NCBI GenBank assembly: GCA_934177795.1
Contig: CAKPPS010000026.1
Location: forward strand, 1 to 17,679
Reading direction: 5' to 3'
DNA: 17,679 nucleotides
From: an uncultured Clostridia bacterium
GTDB taxonomy: Bacteria; Bacillota; Clostridia; TANB77; CAG-508
The notes under the pieces were generated by a model. That model made no database searches. It saw only the letters and a program-made list of their open reading frames with translations, and had not been told where the DNA came from. Shown here in pieces: positions 7,334-15,565 of the stretch; positions within the stretch are counted from its first letter, which is position 1; each line of letters opens with the position of its first letter. The position numbers were made by a program, and so were the translations under genes.

Positions 7334-8534
7334 AATTTATTTCTTTTGATTGTTTTATCATTAAATCTCCAAAAATAGCATAACCTTCTGTTGACGAATT
7401 TACTAGAACATGTGTAACTGCTCCTATAAATTTTCCATTTTGGATTATTGGTGAACCACTCATTCCTTGAATAATTCCCCCTGTCTTTTCTATTAATTTT
7501 TCATCAGTTATTTTTATTTCCATACTTTTATTATTATAATTGTTCTCTTTATATATTTTCTTTATTTCTATTTCATATTCTTCTACTTTTCTATTATCTA
7601 AACTGCATAAAATTGTAGCTTTTCCTAATTTTATTTCATCTCTTAATGCTACTTCCATTTCCTTTGATTTATCAATGTTTAAATTGGAAATATTTTTCAT
7701 TTTGCCATATATACCAAATGGTGTATTTTTATCTATATTTCCGATTGTATCTTGTTCTTCAATTGTACCTTGAATTTTGCCTGGATTTCCATTTTCTCCT
7801 TTTTTTATGTTTAAGATATTTGCAGATACAAATTCTCCTGATGCTATATCTATTAATTCTCCTGTATCTATATCTGTTATTCCATGCCCTAATGCTCCAA
7901 ATTTTTGCGTAGCTGGTTCATAAAATGTTACTGTACCCACTCCTGCTGCACTATCTCTAACCCATAACCCTATTTTATATTCATTTTTTACTGCAACTGG
8001 TTTTATGCTACATTCTTTTGACTGATTATCATGAATATATTGTACTTTTATTTCATTTCCCTTTGACATATTAACTTTTTGTATTAAGTCATCAGTTGAA
8101 TTTACCATATCATTATTTATTTTTAATATAGTATCTCCTTCTTCTATTCCTGTATGTTCATAAGGTTTTTCGCCTTCTATTTCTGACATTCCCACTACTA
8201 AAACTCCATTTGTATATAGTTTTAATCCAGCAATGCTTCCTACAGGTATAATTTTTGTTTTTGGTATTACTGATACATCTATGTTTTTTATTAATAATTT
8301 ATCAAATAAATTTACAGAAACTTTTTCTTTTCCTATTGATTTTGAATTTGTAGCACTTGATACAGTTAAACTTTCTTCTTGTCTTTCTAAGCCTATTCCC
8401 ACAAATGTTTTTAGGCTCAATTCTTCTCCTTCAAATAATGTAATTTTATCTGGTATATAATTTATTACTAATGTATATATATATATTAATAACAAAAAAA
8501 ATACTAATAATAACATTATAATTTTCTTTTTCAT
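7332..8534 (-). CDS. spoIVB: SpoIVB sporulation peptidase (S55 family)
   Basis: A 400-residue PDZ serine protease. In Bacillus it is made in the forespore and signals across the intermembrane space to activate pro-sigma-K processing. A membrane anchor occupies residues about 5-26, with a PDZ region about 95-180 (VGMSEIEGEKPYEHTGI, EGDTILKINN). The peptidase domain carries GVGTVTFYEP, H217 in GALGHGITDIDTGE, D344 in KITDEKL, and S359 in GGIIQGMSGSPIIQNG, giving a complete His-Asp-Ser triad. The length is close to the Bacillus protein. The ATG has an AAGGAG site seven bases upstream. Clostridial spoIVB is often next to spo0A; here it is convergent with murC and downstream of the filament operon. 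It is good evidence for a spore former. Confidence 0.95.
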   Translation of the reverse strand: MKKKIIMLLLVFFLLLIYIYTLVINYIPDKITLFEGEELSLKTFVGIGLERQEESLTVSSATNSKSIGKEKVSVNLFDKLLIKNIDVSVIPKTKIIPVGSIAGLKLYTNGVLVVGMSEIEGEKPYEHTGIEEGDTILKINNDMVNSTDDLIQKVNMSKGNEIKVQYIHDNQSKECSIKPVAVKNEYKIGLWVRDSAAGVGTVTFYEPATQKFGALGHGITDIDTGELIDIASGEFVSANILNIKKGENGNPGKIQGTIEEQDTIGNIDKNTPFGIYGKMKNISNLNIDKSKEMEVALRDEIKLGKATILCSLDNRKVEEYEIEIKKIYKENNYNNKSMEIKITDEKLIEKTGGIIQGMSGSPIIQNGKFIGAVTHVLVNSSTEGYAIFGDLMIKQSKEIN

Positions 8535-8600
8535 AATTATCTCCTTATGTATTTTGTTATTATTAGTATTTACTTTTTTTATTTTTTTATTCTTAATTAT

Positions 8601-11313
8601 TTAGTTGTCATAATATATTTGAGCAATGATATTACTTTTTATTGTTTCTTCATCATATCTATTCAGTAGTATATATCCATCTTGATTGTTTTTCTTTATT
8701 CTTATTTTATATATACTTGAGCTACTTATTCCTTTTTTATGTGCAAAATACCTCCATGAATATTTTTGATTAGGATACATTTTTAATTTTATTGTACTTT
8801 TCTGATTTTTTTGATTTCTTATGTAATTTGCTTCTATAACATAATATATTCTAGACGTATATACCTCTATCATATCTCCATTTTGTAAGTTAGAGTATGT
8901 ACCTCCTTCTGATAATGTTTTTCCTTTTATACGTATCACTCTAATCTCACACCCTTCTGGTACATATTGCTTTATATCCTTATAGTTAATACTTTTTCCT
9001 TCAACATTTATTATCTCTTTCAGAATTACTCCTTCTCTATCATCATGTACTCGTAAAGTTGGATGTGTAATTATTTTCTTAACTGTTACTTTTATGTTGT
9101 CTCCATTAGTTAAATTGTCATATTTTCCCCCTTTGCTTAAATGTCTTTTATCAGCAATATTTATGTCTACTATTTCATATATATTCGATACATACCCTGC
9201 TATCTCACCATAAGTAATACTATCTCCTTTTTTCTTACTTCTTATTATTTGAGATGTTATTGTCTTACCTGTTGTGTCATATACATTCAATGGTAAAACC
9301 AAGTTTTGATTTTCTTTTACATAAACCACAATTTTTTCATTATCAACTAAATCATTATAAGTTTCTCCAGGTTGAATAGTTGTTTTTCCAACAGTTATAC
9401 TAACTATATCATATCCTGTTGGTACATAAGTTGCTATCCTAGAATAATCTATAGATTTCCCATTTATTGGTATGTTTGAATAATTTCCTATAGTCTGTGT
9501 AGTTGTTTGTACTTTTATATTAATATTTCTTTTTATTTCTTGTAATTTCCAATACCCATTCGCATCTTTCACACCTGTTGCTTCATATCCGTCTGGAATT
9601 GTGTTATACGTATTACCATCAACACCAACATAAGTTTTATCTTCATTTATAGCTGATCCACCTACTTCACTTTGAGTATTTCCAATAATTTCTGTTTTAT
9701 GCTTTGTTGGATTCCTAAAAGATTTATACATACTATACCTTTCTCTTCCTAAAGCTGTATAATATATTTTAGCTAAGTTTTCTTTATCTTCTAAATATTG
9801 ATATATATCATTTGTATTGTTTGTGTTAGTTTGTGCTACATATCCAGTATAACTTCCTAATTGTTTTTTTGGATAATAATATCTTGTTAACACATTATCA
9901 TCATTGTCATCTGCTTCTATTGTTTGTCTCTCAAAATCATAATTAAACACACCTATTTTATTATTTAGATTATCATTTATTAGATCCTTGTCTGTAACTC
10001 TTGTATATTGCGTATCATCTGCTATATATATAGAATCTTCTGTTACTACTTCTTTATTTTTATTATTATTAATAATAGAATACCCATTATAAATTCTACC
10101 GCCAATATTTAATCCCTGTAAAAAGCTGATTAATGAAATATTATTTAAAAGTTTATCCCAGTCTGTTTCTTTTAATTTAGGCATTCTAAAATCATGATTT
10201 TTTCCAAACTCATTATAATTATTTAATGCTATTGATAAATTTTTTTCTATTGTATATCTAATAACTGCTCTTCTATGTTGGTTAAAATTAGATGTTGGTG
10301 ATTCAATATTACCAAAATCGAATATTTTTGAATTATTGTCTATAAAATCATATACACTATCACCATTTTCATCTGTTAAATCACCAATGCTTTGTCCATC
10401 TAACGCTACAGCATCCTTAGGTGTTAAACTTTCTAATCCATAGCTCGCTATTCTTTCCTTAAACTCTGCTGCCTCTGTGTAATATCGTACAGCCATATCG
10501 TTAACATCAGTACTAAAAGTATTTCCCTCGTAATATTTTTTTCCATTTATTATATGAAACCATTTACCGTTATATGTCCTATCTTTACTATATACTTCTT
10601 GATAATATTTAACTCCATTTACTTTTATATATTTATATTTTTTGTTATATATATATTCCTCCAAGCAATCTTCTTTATCTATATTTATTCCTCTGTAAGT
10701 TGCCCTAGTTCCATTTCCCGATACATTTGACAATAAATATCCTGCATCATTAACATATTCACCATTTACTTGTCCTTGTATTGCAATATAATTATCTAAT
10801 GAATATGTAATAATAACATCTGTATTACCTTTTTGATACCTACAACTATAAAATATATATGGTTTTAATCCTGTAATTTCTTGTCCGTCACTATATGTTT
10901 TTTCTCCATTATTATTATCTAATTTTGTTTTAGTCTCTTCATCTAACGTATTTTTAAATGGAGAATATATATAAAATCCATCATACATTGTAAATACTAA
11001 TGCTGGAACATAATTTTTTAAAGTATCACTATCATATCCAGACATATTAAAAGCATTAGCTATAGAAGTAAAAAAACCATTTCCTGCTGCTTCTATATCT
11101 CTTATTTTAGAATTTACTAAATCAGAAGTACTACTGTTTGCTGTATTCATTTGAAAAGCCTTTATTGCATCATAAGTAGCATTATCTAATTTTGTATCAT
11201 AATCAATTTGCAATTGTAGTGTTTGCACCTGTGTTCCGTGTATATGCTGAAAATACTAATGAGATTGGTAACATTATTATTATAAAAATTACTGCTAAAT
11301 ATTGAATTTTCAT
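8601..11313 (-). CDS. Large Tad/pilus-associated surface protein, split by a +1 shift at CGG codon 26
   Basis: The ATG at 11313 has an AAAGGA site and opens a frame encoding a TadE-like hydrophobic N-terminus (MKIQYLAVIFIIIML, then PISLVFSAYT) that stops at 11203-11205 after 36 codons. The 875-residue remainder is in the +1 frame, with no good ribosome binding site of its own, and a TAG blocks that frame just upstream. Skipping one base at the CGG codon (11236-11238) yields one 903-residue protein reading AYT-G-TQVQTLQLQ. The body has a pilin-like N-terminal helix, YVPALVFTMYDGFYIYSPF, a large polar region with many Y, N and D residues, and three repeats near the C-terminus (8856-9527). It is probably a tip or minor subunit of the filament. 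Function is inferred from position and architecture only. Confidence 0.75.
8856..9527 (-). repeat. Three tandem protein repeats of about 70-75 residues
   Basis: Within the large surface protein three units lie at about 9315-9527, 9075-9299 and 8856-9062. Each has the pattern G(K/D)SI.Y..I..YV, then a short strand, then GG/GE.Y..L..(N/G)..I.V.V. Examples are GKSIDYSRIATYVPTGY, GDSITYGEIAGYVSNIY and GKSINYKDIKQYVPEGC. The second unit is preceded by NVYDTTGKTI, recalling MucBP-type adhesion domains, but I cannot confirm that family. The units have diverged in sequence, so this is old duplication rather than a recent DNA repeat. Confidence 0.75.
11236..11238 (-). promoter_or_regulatory. Candidate +1 frameshift site: CGG codon 26 of the surface-protein gene
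   Basis: In the frame started at 11313 the codons read TAT ACA CGG AAC, followed ten codons later by TGA. Skipping one base gives ACA GGA ACA CAG GTG, which enters the 875-residue frame. The whole overlap between the upstream TAG in the body frame and the TGA in the leader frame is about 20 codons, and this is its only CGG. Confidence 0.55.
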
Positions 11314-11344
11314 ACTCTTATTTCCTTTGTAATATTTTTTAAAA

Positions 11345-11367
11345 GCCTGTAACTTTCGATTACAGGC
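11345..11367 (-). terminator. Terminator-like hairpin between the 174-residue gene and the large surface-protein gene
   Basis: GCCTGTAA (11345-11352) and TTACAGGC (11360-11367) pair perfectly over eight bases with a seven-base loop. On the minus strand the stem is followed by TTTT and then A-rich sequence. It lies just after the 174-residue gene and before the surface-protein start, so it probably acts as a partial terminator that lowers expression of the large protein relative to the small subunits. Confidence 0.7.
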
Positions 11368-11380
11368 CCTTGGTAATTTT

Positions 11381-11905
11381 TTAGTTTGCAGTGCTTGATG
11401 CTGTTACATATCCTCCATGTTGTGCTGCTATTGAATATGTATCATTTCCAGTTACTCTATAAAAGAAGTTTTTTAATTGTTGACTCAAAGTCGTATTTGT
11501 ATTTTTTACACTAGTTGAAAACATATCCCCTTCTTTTAATCTCAATGTATTACTTCCCATTGTATCTAACAGTTGTGATGTATACATTGAATAATATACA
11601 TTCTCTCCTATTTTTGTAGCTGTTGCTTGTGTTGTTTTTTTAGCTGGATTTTCATCTAATATTTTAGCTTCCATTTCTATATCATAAGTATTTCCTGTTG
11701 CATTTATCTTTTGTTCAAATGCTGCATAATTATCCATTGATAATTTTCCTGTTGTTCTTACATTATCAACAAAATCTGTTGTAGCTGTTTGTACTGTTAA
11801 TTGTGATATGTCATCTGTTCTATCAGACATTGTCATTAATGGAAAAACAAACATCAATATTGCTGCTAATACGATTGCAACTATTGTTATTACTGAATCT
11901 CCCAT
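11381..11905 (-). CDS. Pilin-like/TadE-like small secreted protein (174 residues)
   Basis: The protein begins MGDSVITIVAIVLAAILMF with a hydrophobic segment at about 4-25 and no basic leader, followed by a soluble domain (MSDRTDDISQLTVQTATTDFVDNVRTTG in the first half) and an aromatic C-terminal stretch FFYRVTGNDTYSIAAQHGG. This fits a minor pilin or pseudopilin anchored by one N-terminal helix. An AAAGGAGG site precedes the ATG. It is the last small subunit before the terminator-like hairpin. The sequence is not obviously related to its MENASKAL neighbours apart from the shared layout. I do not recognise a named family with certainty; the filament role is inferred from the operon. Confidence 0.82.
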   Translation of the reverse strand: MGDSVITIVAIVLAAILMFVFPLMTMSDRTDDISQLTVQTATTDFVDNVRTTGKLSMDNYAAFEQKINATGNTYDIEMEAKILDENPAKKTTQATATKIGENVYYSMYTSQLLDTMGSNTLRLKEGDMFSTSVKNTNTTLSQQLKNFFYRVTGNDTYSIAAQHGGYVTASSTAN

Positions 11906-11943
11906 TTTTTTCCTCCTTTTATAATAACATTATTATATTGTAA

Positions 11944-12609
11944 TTAATCAGTTGTTAGATAATAAGAAATAATTCTCTTTTTATCTTTATTTGCTGTTGG
12001 TACATTTGTATTACTTGATTCATCACCTGTATCACTGCTTTCTCGCTCTTCATCAGGATAATACACTCCAAACTTTTCTATAAACTTACTACTTTTTATT
12101 GTATCATATATTCCAGCTTCTGACAAGTTAATTCCTTGTTCATTTTTCATTTTCTTTATAAAGTCTTCACCACCAGTCGTTACTGTTTTTACTTCTGCCT
12201 TCTTACCATATAATAATACCATTATAAAATCATCTTTTTTTGCATCATCTGCCAAAGAAAGAATTTTTGAATCAGAACCTAAATCAATATAATTGATATC
12301 TTTTTCAGTTCCTTTTGAATCCTTTTTTGTGAATAATGACATTGGACTACCATCATTCTCATAAAACATTATTTTATAATTTTCTTTATATGCTCTATAT
12401 ATTGTTGGTATTATTGTTTCTGCTCCGACTACTCTGTCTGTAGTCGAAGTAGATTCAACATATTGAGTTTCATATTCTCTATCTGTGTAATTTAATAGTA
12501 TTTGTGCTGTTGATCTAGCTTGAGAAAAGGATGCTATACCTATAGCTAATGCTGTTATAAATACTAAAAAATCAGCTGCCATTTTTAATGCGTCTGCAAC
12601 ATTTTCCAT
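11944..12609 (-). CDS. Pilin-like protein (221 residues)
   Basis: The N-terminus MENVADALKMAADFLVF is a diverged version of the MENASKAL start seen in three upstream genes and continues into a hydrophobic segment ending near residue 28. A soluble domain of about 190 residues follows, with an acidic serine-rich stretch near the C-terminus (EERESSDTGDESS) and the end ISYYLTTD. It uses a CGA arginine codon in EERE. The ribosome binding site is AAAGGATG. Genes lie 27 bases upstream and 38 bases downstream. It is probably a minor subunit of the same filament; this rests on layout, position and the N-terminal resemblance. Confidence 0.8.
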   Translation of the reverse strand: MENVADALKMAADFLVFITALAIGIASFSQARSTAQILLNYTDREYETQYVESTSTTDRVVGAETIIPTIYRAYKENYKIMFYENDGSPMSLFTKKDSKGTEKDINYIDLGSDSKILSLADDAKKDDFIMVLLYGKKAEVKTVTTGGEDFIKKMKNEQGINLSEAGIYDTIKSSKFIEKFGVYYPDEERESSDTGDESSNTNVPTANKDKKRIISYYLTTD

Positions 12610-12636
12610 AATATACCATCCTTTCTATTTTTATTA

Positions 12637-13029
12637 TTAGTCGGCAGATATGTCAATAGAATTTACTAAACCATTAGTATAAGAACATGTTACTGTATAT
12701 GTACTAGCTGAGTTAATACCACTTGTATTAACACTTGTACCTCCCTCGGCCATTGTAATATCTCCTGTTAATGCTATCTTTCTTTCTTCATTTTCTGCTG
12801 AAGAATTACTAGCAATTACAGTTTGAACTAAAGCTCTTACTGTTGACCCTTTTACCTTTCCTTCATATTGTGTAAATTTTTGATTAAAACTACTAACCTC
12901 TACTTCATCCATTCCATTTTTTTGAGCAACAGTTGAAGCTTGATTATAAATTAATATCCCTAAAGATATAATTAAAATTGCAAGTAATATAGCACCTGCG
13001 ATGATTAATGCTTTTGATGCATTCTCCAT
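12637..13029 (-). CDS. Small pilin-like protein (130 residues), MENASKAL family
   Basis: It begins MENASKALIIAGAILLAIL, nearly the same as two paralogues upstream, with a hydrophobic segment to about residue 27 (IISLGILIYNQ). The short soluble domain (MDEVEVSSFNQKFTQYEG) keeps the FN.(Q/K)F..Y spacing seen in the 161- and 240-residue relatives, and ends in a serine/threonine-rich, probably beta-rich region. It is the smallest of the set and has a near-perfect AAAGGAGG site, so it is a reasonable candidate for the major filament subunit. No lysine/arginine-rich leader or typical prepilin peptidase site is present. Assignment as a pilin is inferred. Confidence 0.82.
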   Translation of the reverse strand: MENASKALIIAGAILLAILIISLGILIYNQASTVAQKNGMDEVEVSSFNQKFTQYEGKVKGSTVRALVQTVIASNSSAENEERKIALTGDITMAEGGTSVNTSGINSASTYTVTCSYTNGLVNSIDISAD

Positions 13030-13068
13030 AATAAATTCCTCCTTTGAATATATTTATTTATATATATT

Positions 13069-13089
13069 TTACTAAAATTTCTTTAGTAA
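13069..13089 (-). other. AT-rich hairpin between two pilin-like genes
   Basis: TTACTAAA (13069-13076) and TTTAGTAA (13082-13089) form an eight-base-pair stem with loop ATTTC in the 75-base gap upstream of the 130-residue gene. The 3' side on the minus strand is AATATATA rather than T-rich, so an RNA-processing or stability role is as likely as termination. Confidence 0.35.
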
Positions 13090-13104
13090 CTTTAATAACT
13101 TAAC

Positions 13105-13536
13105 TTATGTATCCACTTCTTCAAAGTACATATAACTAACTAATTGAGTTTTTTCATGATATTCTAATTTTGTACATTTGAATTTTATCTGATTATATAA
13201 TTGCATAAATTTATCTATTCCTGTATTATATACTTCTTCCATATTGTGGATTTTATCATCTTCTTTAAATTTTATATCTATTTTTATTGAATTTTTTTGA
13301 TTATCTTCATATAATCCATTACTATTTTTTTGAACTTCATTTTTTATGTTGTCATTTACAGCTTTATTTATTACAGTTGCTAAATCTGTTCCATATATTT
13401 CTTTATTCAAATATCCTGCATATTGTATATTTTTTATCTTTGAATCATTCGTGGTTGCTTTATAGTTTAAATACATATATGAAATTCCTGTAATTATTAG
13501 TAATATAATTATTAAAAATATTATTATTTTTTTCAT
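13105..13536 (-). CDS. Minor pilin-like protein (143 residues)
   Basis: It begins MKKIIIFLIIILLIITGIS, a short basic start followed by a strongly hydrophobic helix, unlike the MENASKAL proteins around it. The C-terminal part, IKFKCTKLEYHEKTQLVSYMYFEE, resembles the end of the 240-residue paralogue (FKRTRFDCTQV, then GRINYMFFECTG), pointing to a shared fold. The frame is open to a GTG at 13563, but the ATG at 13536 is preferred because it has a GGAG site six bases upstream and lies 13 bases after the preceding stop. It is probably a minor subunit of the filament. Confidence 0.8.
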   Translation of the reverse strand: MKKIIIFLIIILLIITGISYMYLNYKATTNDSKIKNIQYAGYLNKEIYGTDLATVINKAVNDNIKNEVQKNSNGLYEDNQKNSIKIDIKFKEDDKIHNMEEVYNTGIDKFMQLYNQIKFKCTKLEYHEKTQLVSYMYFEEVDT

Positions 13537-13549
13537 CTTGGCTCCAATC

Positions 13550-14035
13550 TTATCGGCTATCACATTTTACCTGATATACTCTTCCCGTTTCTGAACTTAT
13601 ATCTACTGTAACCGTATATATTTTTAAATTAGTATCTCTTCCTATATCTTTTACTTGTTCAGAAATATATTTATTATATTCTATTTGTATTAGACTAGGT
13701 TCTTTTTCTGTTCCATATTCTATAGAAATTCCATCCATTTCTACTGAAATATAGTCATCTTTTCCTTCTGCTGTTTTTTTAGAGTATCCATGTTCTTTAT
13801 TATTTTGAGTAGCTAAATTTGCCATTGAAACCACATCGTAAATTGTGACATTTGTATTATCTACATATGCTGTAAATTGACTATTAAATTGCTTTATTTG
13901 ATTTTCTCTAACTTGCTCATAAATTTTTGCAGATGTTCCTCCAAAGTTACTGAACAAAAACACCGCTAATGAAATTATCATTAATCCTATTAAAACACCT
14001 GCTGCCATTAATAGCGCTTTTGATGCATTTTCCAT
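13550..14035 (-). CDS. Pilin-like protein (161 residues), MENASKAL family
   Basis: The first 15 residues, MENASKALLMAAGVL, are identical to those of the gene immediately upstream, and the hydrophobic segment runs to about residue 29 (IISLAVFLFSNF). The soluble domain includes QIKQFNSQFTAYVDNTNVT and ends with a probable strand pair (IYTVTVDISSETGRVYQVKC). It starts one base after the upstream stop codon, with an AGGAG site inside the end of that gene, so translation is coupled. Sharing the N-terminal helix while differing elsewhere is the pattern expected of subunits that pack into a common filament core. Confidence 0.85.
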   Translation of the reverse strand: MENASKALLMAAGVLIGLMIISLAVFLFSNFGGTSAKIYEQVRENQIKQFNSQFTAYVDNTNVTIYDVVSMANLATQNNKEHGYSKKTAEGKDDYISVEMDGISIEYGTEKEPSLIQIEYNKYISEQVKDIGRDTNLKIYTVTVDISSETGRVYQVKCDSR

Positions 14036-14036
14036 A

Positions 14037-14759
14037 TTATTCTCCTATTCCTGTACATTCAAAAAACATATAATTAATTCTTCCCTCATTATAAAAAACT
14101 TGTGTGCAATCAAATCTTGTTCTTTTAAATTGTACATACTCATAATAGATTTTAGCATCATTAAACACATTTGTTAGAGTCTTTCCATATTTATTTAAGT
14201 CTTTTGGCAACCAGCCTTTGTTATTAAATGTTTTTTCCTTTTGACTGTTATTCTTTCCATAATTATCATTATCTATGATATCAGATATATTAGAGATTTG
14301 CTTAGCTAATTGCGTTGCATATTTAGCTTCATACGTAGTTTCTATTTCTTGAATTTCAGATGGTTTATTTGCTTTGCCAACTATATTTATTATGGTATCT
14401 TGAGTATATTCTGATTCCGTTATATATATATTGTTATTTCCCTGATATCTTAATTTATCTTTTATTTCATTTGGTATTTTTATTGATACACGAAATTGTG
14501 GCCATCCTTCATCTGTCTTTCTACTATTATAATCTACGATTCTATTCATCAATGAAATCATCTCATTACCACGAATATTTTGTCTATTATAAGTATCAAA
14601 TAAAACATTAAATTCTGTTAATTGTGCATCTTTTTTTGACTGTTCTACTTCTCCCTGGTAACCATTTAAATAGCTCATCATTAGCATAAATGCACCAATT
14701 ATAATTAAACTCATTAGGACTCCTGCAGCCATTAACAAAGCTTTTGATGCATTTTCCAT
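14037..14759 (-). CDS. Pilin-like protein (240 residues), MENASKAL family
   Basis: The first small subunit gene after tadBC. It begins MENASKALLMAAGVLMSLI with a hydrophobic segment to about residue 30, then a soluble domain: VEQSKKDAQLTEFNVLFDTYNRQ, a region with EGWPQFRVSIKIP, and a C-terminal module (FKRTRFDCTQVF, GRINYMFFECTG) that resembles the end of the 143-residue protein. Its AAGGAGG site is near-perfect. It is the longest of the MENASKAL proteins. No secretion signal other than the N-terminal helix is seen. Role as a minor pilin is inferred. Confidence 0.83.
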   Translation of the reverse strand: MENASKALLMAAGVLMSLIIIGAFMLMMSYLNGYQGEVEQSKKDAQLTEFNVLFDTYNRQNIRGNEMISLMNRIVDYNSRKTDEGWPQFRVSIKIPNEIKDKLRYQGNNNIYITESEYTQDTIINIVGKANKPSEIQEIETTYEAKYATQLAKQISNISDIIDNDNYGKNNSQKEKTFNNKGWLPKDLNKYGKTLTNVFNDAKIYYEYVQFKRTRFDCTQVFYNEGRINYMFFECTGIGE

Positions 14760-14779
14760 TGCCTTTCCTCCTTATATTC

Positions 14780-15565
14780 TTACATTGATTGAGATGTCAT
14801 CGTGCTAAATGAACTTGACATACTTGTTAATCCAATAAATACTAGTGGAATTATTAAATACCCAACAAACATACATACCATTGGTGCAAATCCTATAGCT
14901 TTTCCTATCATACCTTTCTTTTTTATCAATCTGTCATTTGATTCTTTTCTTTTTTCTTGATAGTAATCTCTTTCTGAGTCTAATTCATCAAAAGCATCTT
15001 TTATTGGTATTTTTTCAACTGCTGCTTGTAAACTTTCAACTATACGAATTAATGGCATATAGCTTACTTCTTCTTTCATTGCTTCTAATGCTTCCCATGC
15101 ACCAGCTTCGTAGTTGTTTAAACATTTAGCTATTGGTTCTTTAAAAATATTTGCATATCTTTCTAGCCATTCTAATATTACTTCTACATTTACTCTTTCT
15201 ATACGCATTAGCATTAAAATTATTGTTTGGAATTGCATTACTTCATCTTCCATTTCTATTTGTCTCATCTTTGATTGGAATACCAATAACCAAATTGGTA
15301 CCATATATCCTAGAAGTGCAAAGACAAATGAAAGCAATAATTCATAAGCTTTGAAATATTCTGAGTTTACGGTTTGTATTTTTTTAAATATTCTTTCTGC
15401 TGCTTGATCTATTTCTTTATCTTTCGCATCTTTATAATATTTTGACCTTTTTACTGCTATTTTTACTTGATCTTCTTTTGTGCCTAGTTTTCCCCTAAAT
15501 TGATCTATAATTTCGTTATCTTGTTTTGTTAGTTCCATAGCATTTTTCTTATCTTTTTCTGTCAT
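14780..15565 (-). CDS. TadC-like inner-membrane platform protein (downstream half of a tadB-tadC pair)
   Basis: About 261 residues from the ATG at 15565; the frame is open to 15610. A cytoplasmic N-terminal helical region precedes membrane segments at about residues 70-100 (LLLSFVFALLGYMVPIWLL), a type II secretion F-like helical domain (FQTIILMLMRIERVNVEVIL, ERYANIF, GAWEALEAMKEEV, DAFDELDSERDYYQEKR), and a C-terminal membrane segment (APMVCMFVGYLIIPLVFI). It would form the inner-membrane platform with TadB. No good ribosome binding site exists: the upstream ATG has none, and GGAG lies only two bases from the ATG at 15565. The gene overlaps the end of tadB in the +1 frame, so it is probably translated by frameshifting as part of one 692-residue TadB-TadC protein. 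Confidence 0.82.
   Translation of the reverse strand: MTEKDKKNAMELTKQDNEIIDQFRGKLGTKEDQVKIAVKRSKYYKDAKDKEIDQAAERIFKKIQTVNSEYFKAYELLLSFVFALLGYMVPIWLLVFQSKMRQIEMEDEVMQFQTIILMLMRIERVNVEVILEWLERYANIFKEPIAKCLNNYEAGAWEALEAMKEEVSYMPLIRIVESLQAAVEKIPIKDAFDELDSERDYYQEKRKESNDRLIKKKGMIGKAIGFAPMVCMFVGYLIIPLVFIGLTSMSSSFSTMTSQSM

Noticed and set aside
8601..11228. Treating the 875-residue frame as a complete gene starting at its GTG.
   Set aside because: There is no ribosome binding site, no export or anchor sequence, and the expected anchor helix lies directly upstream in another frame with a good start.
13537..13563. Upstream GTG start for the 143-residue minor pilin, nine codons earlier and overlapping the preceding gene.
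   Set aside because: The ATG at 13536 has a GGAG site at normal spacing and begins a typical membrane-anchor sequence; the GTG has neither.
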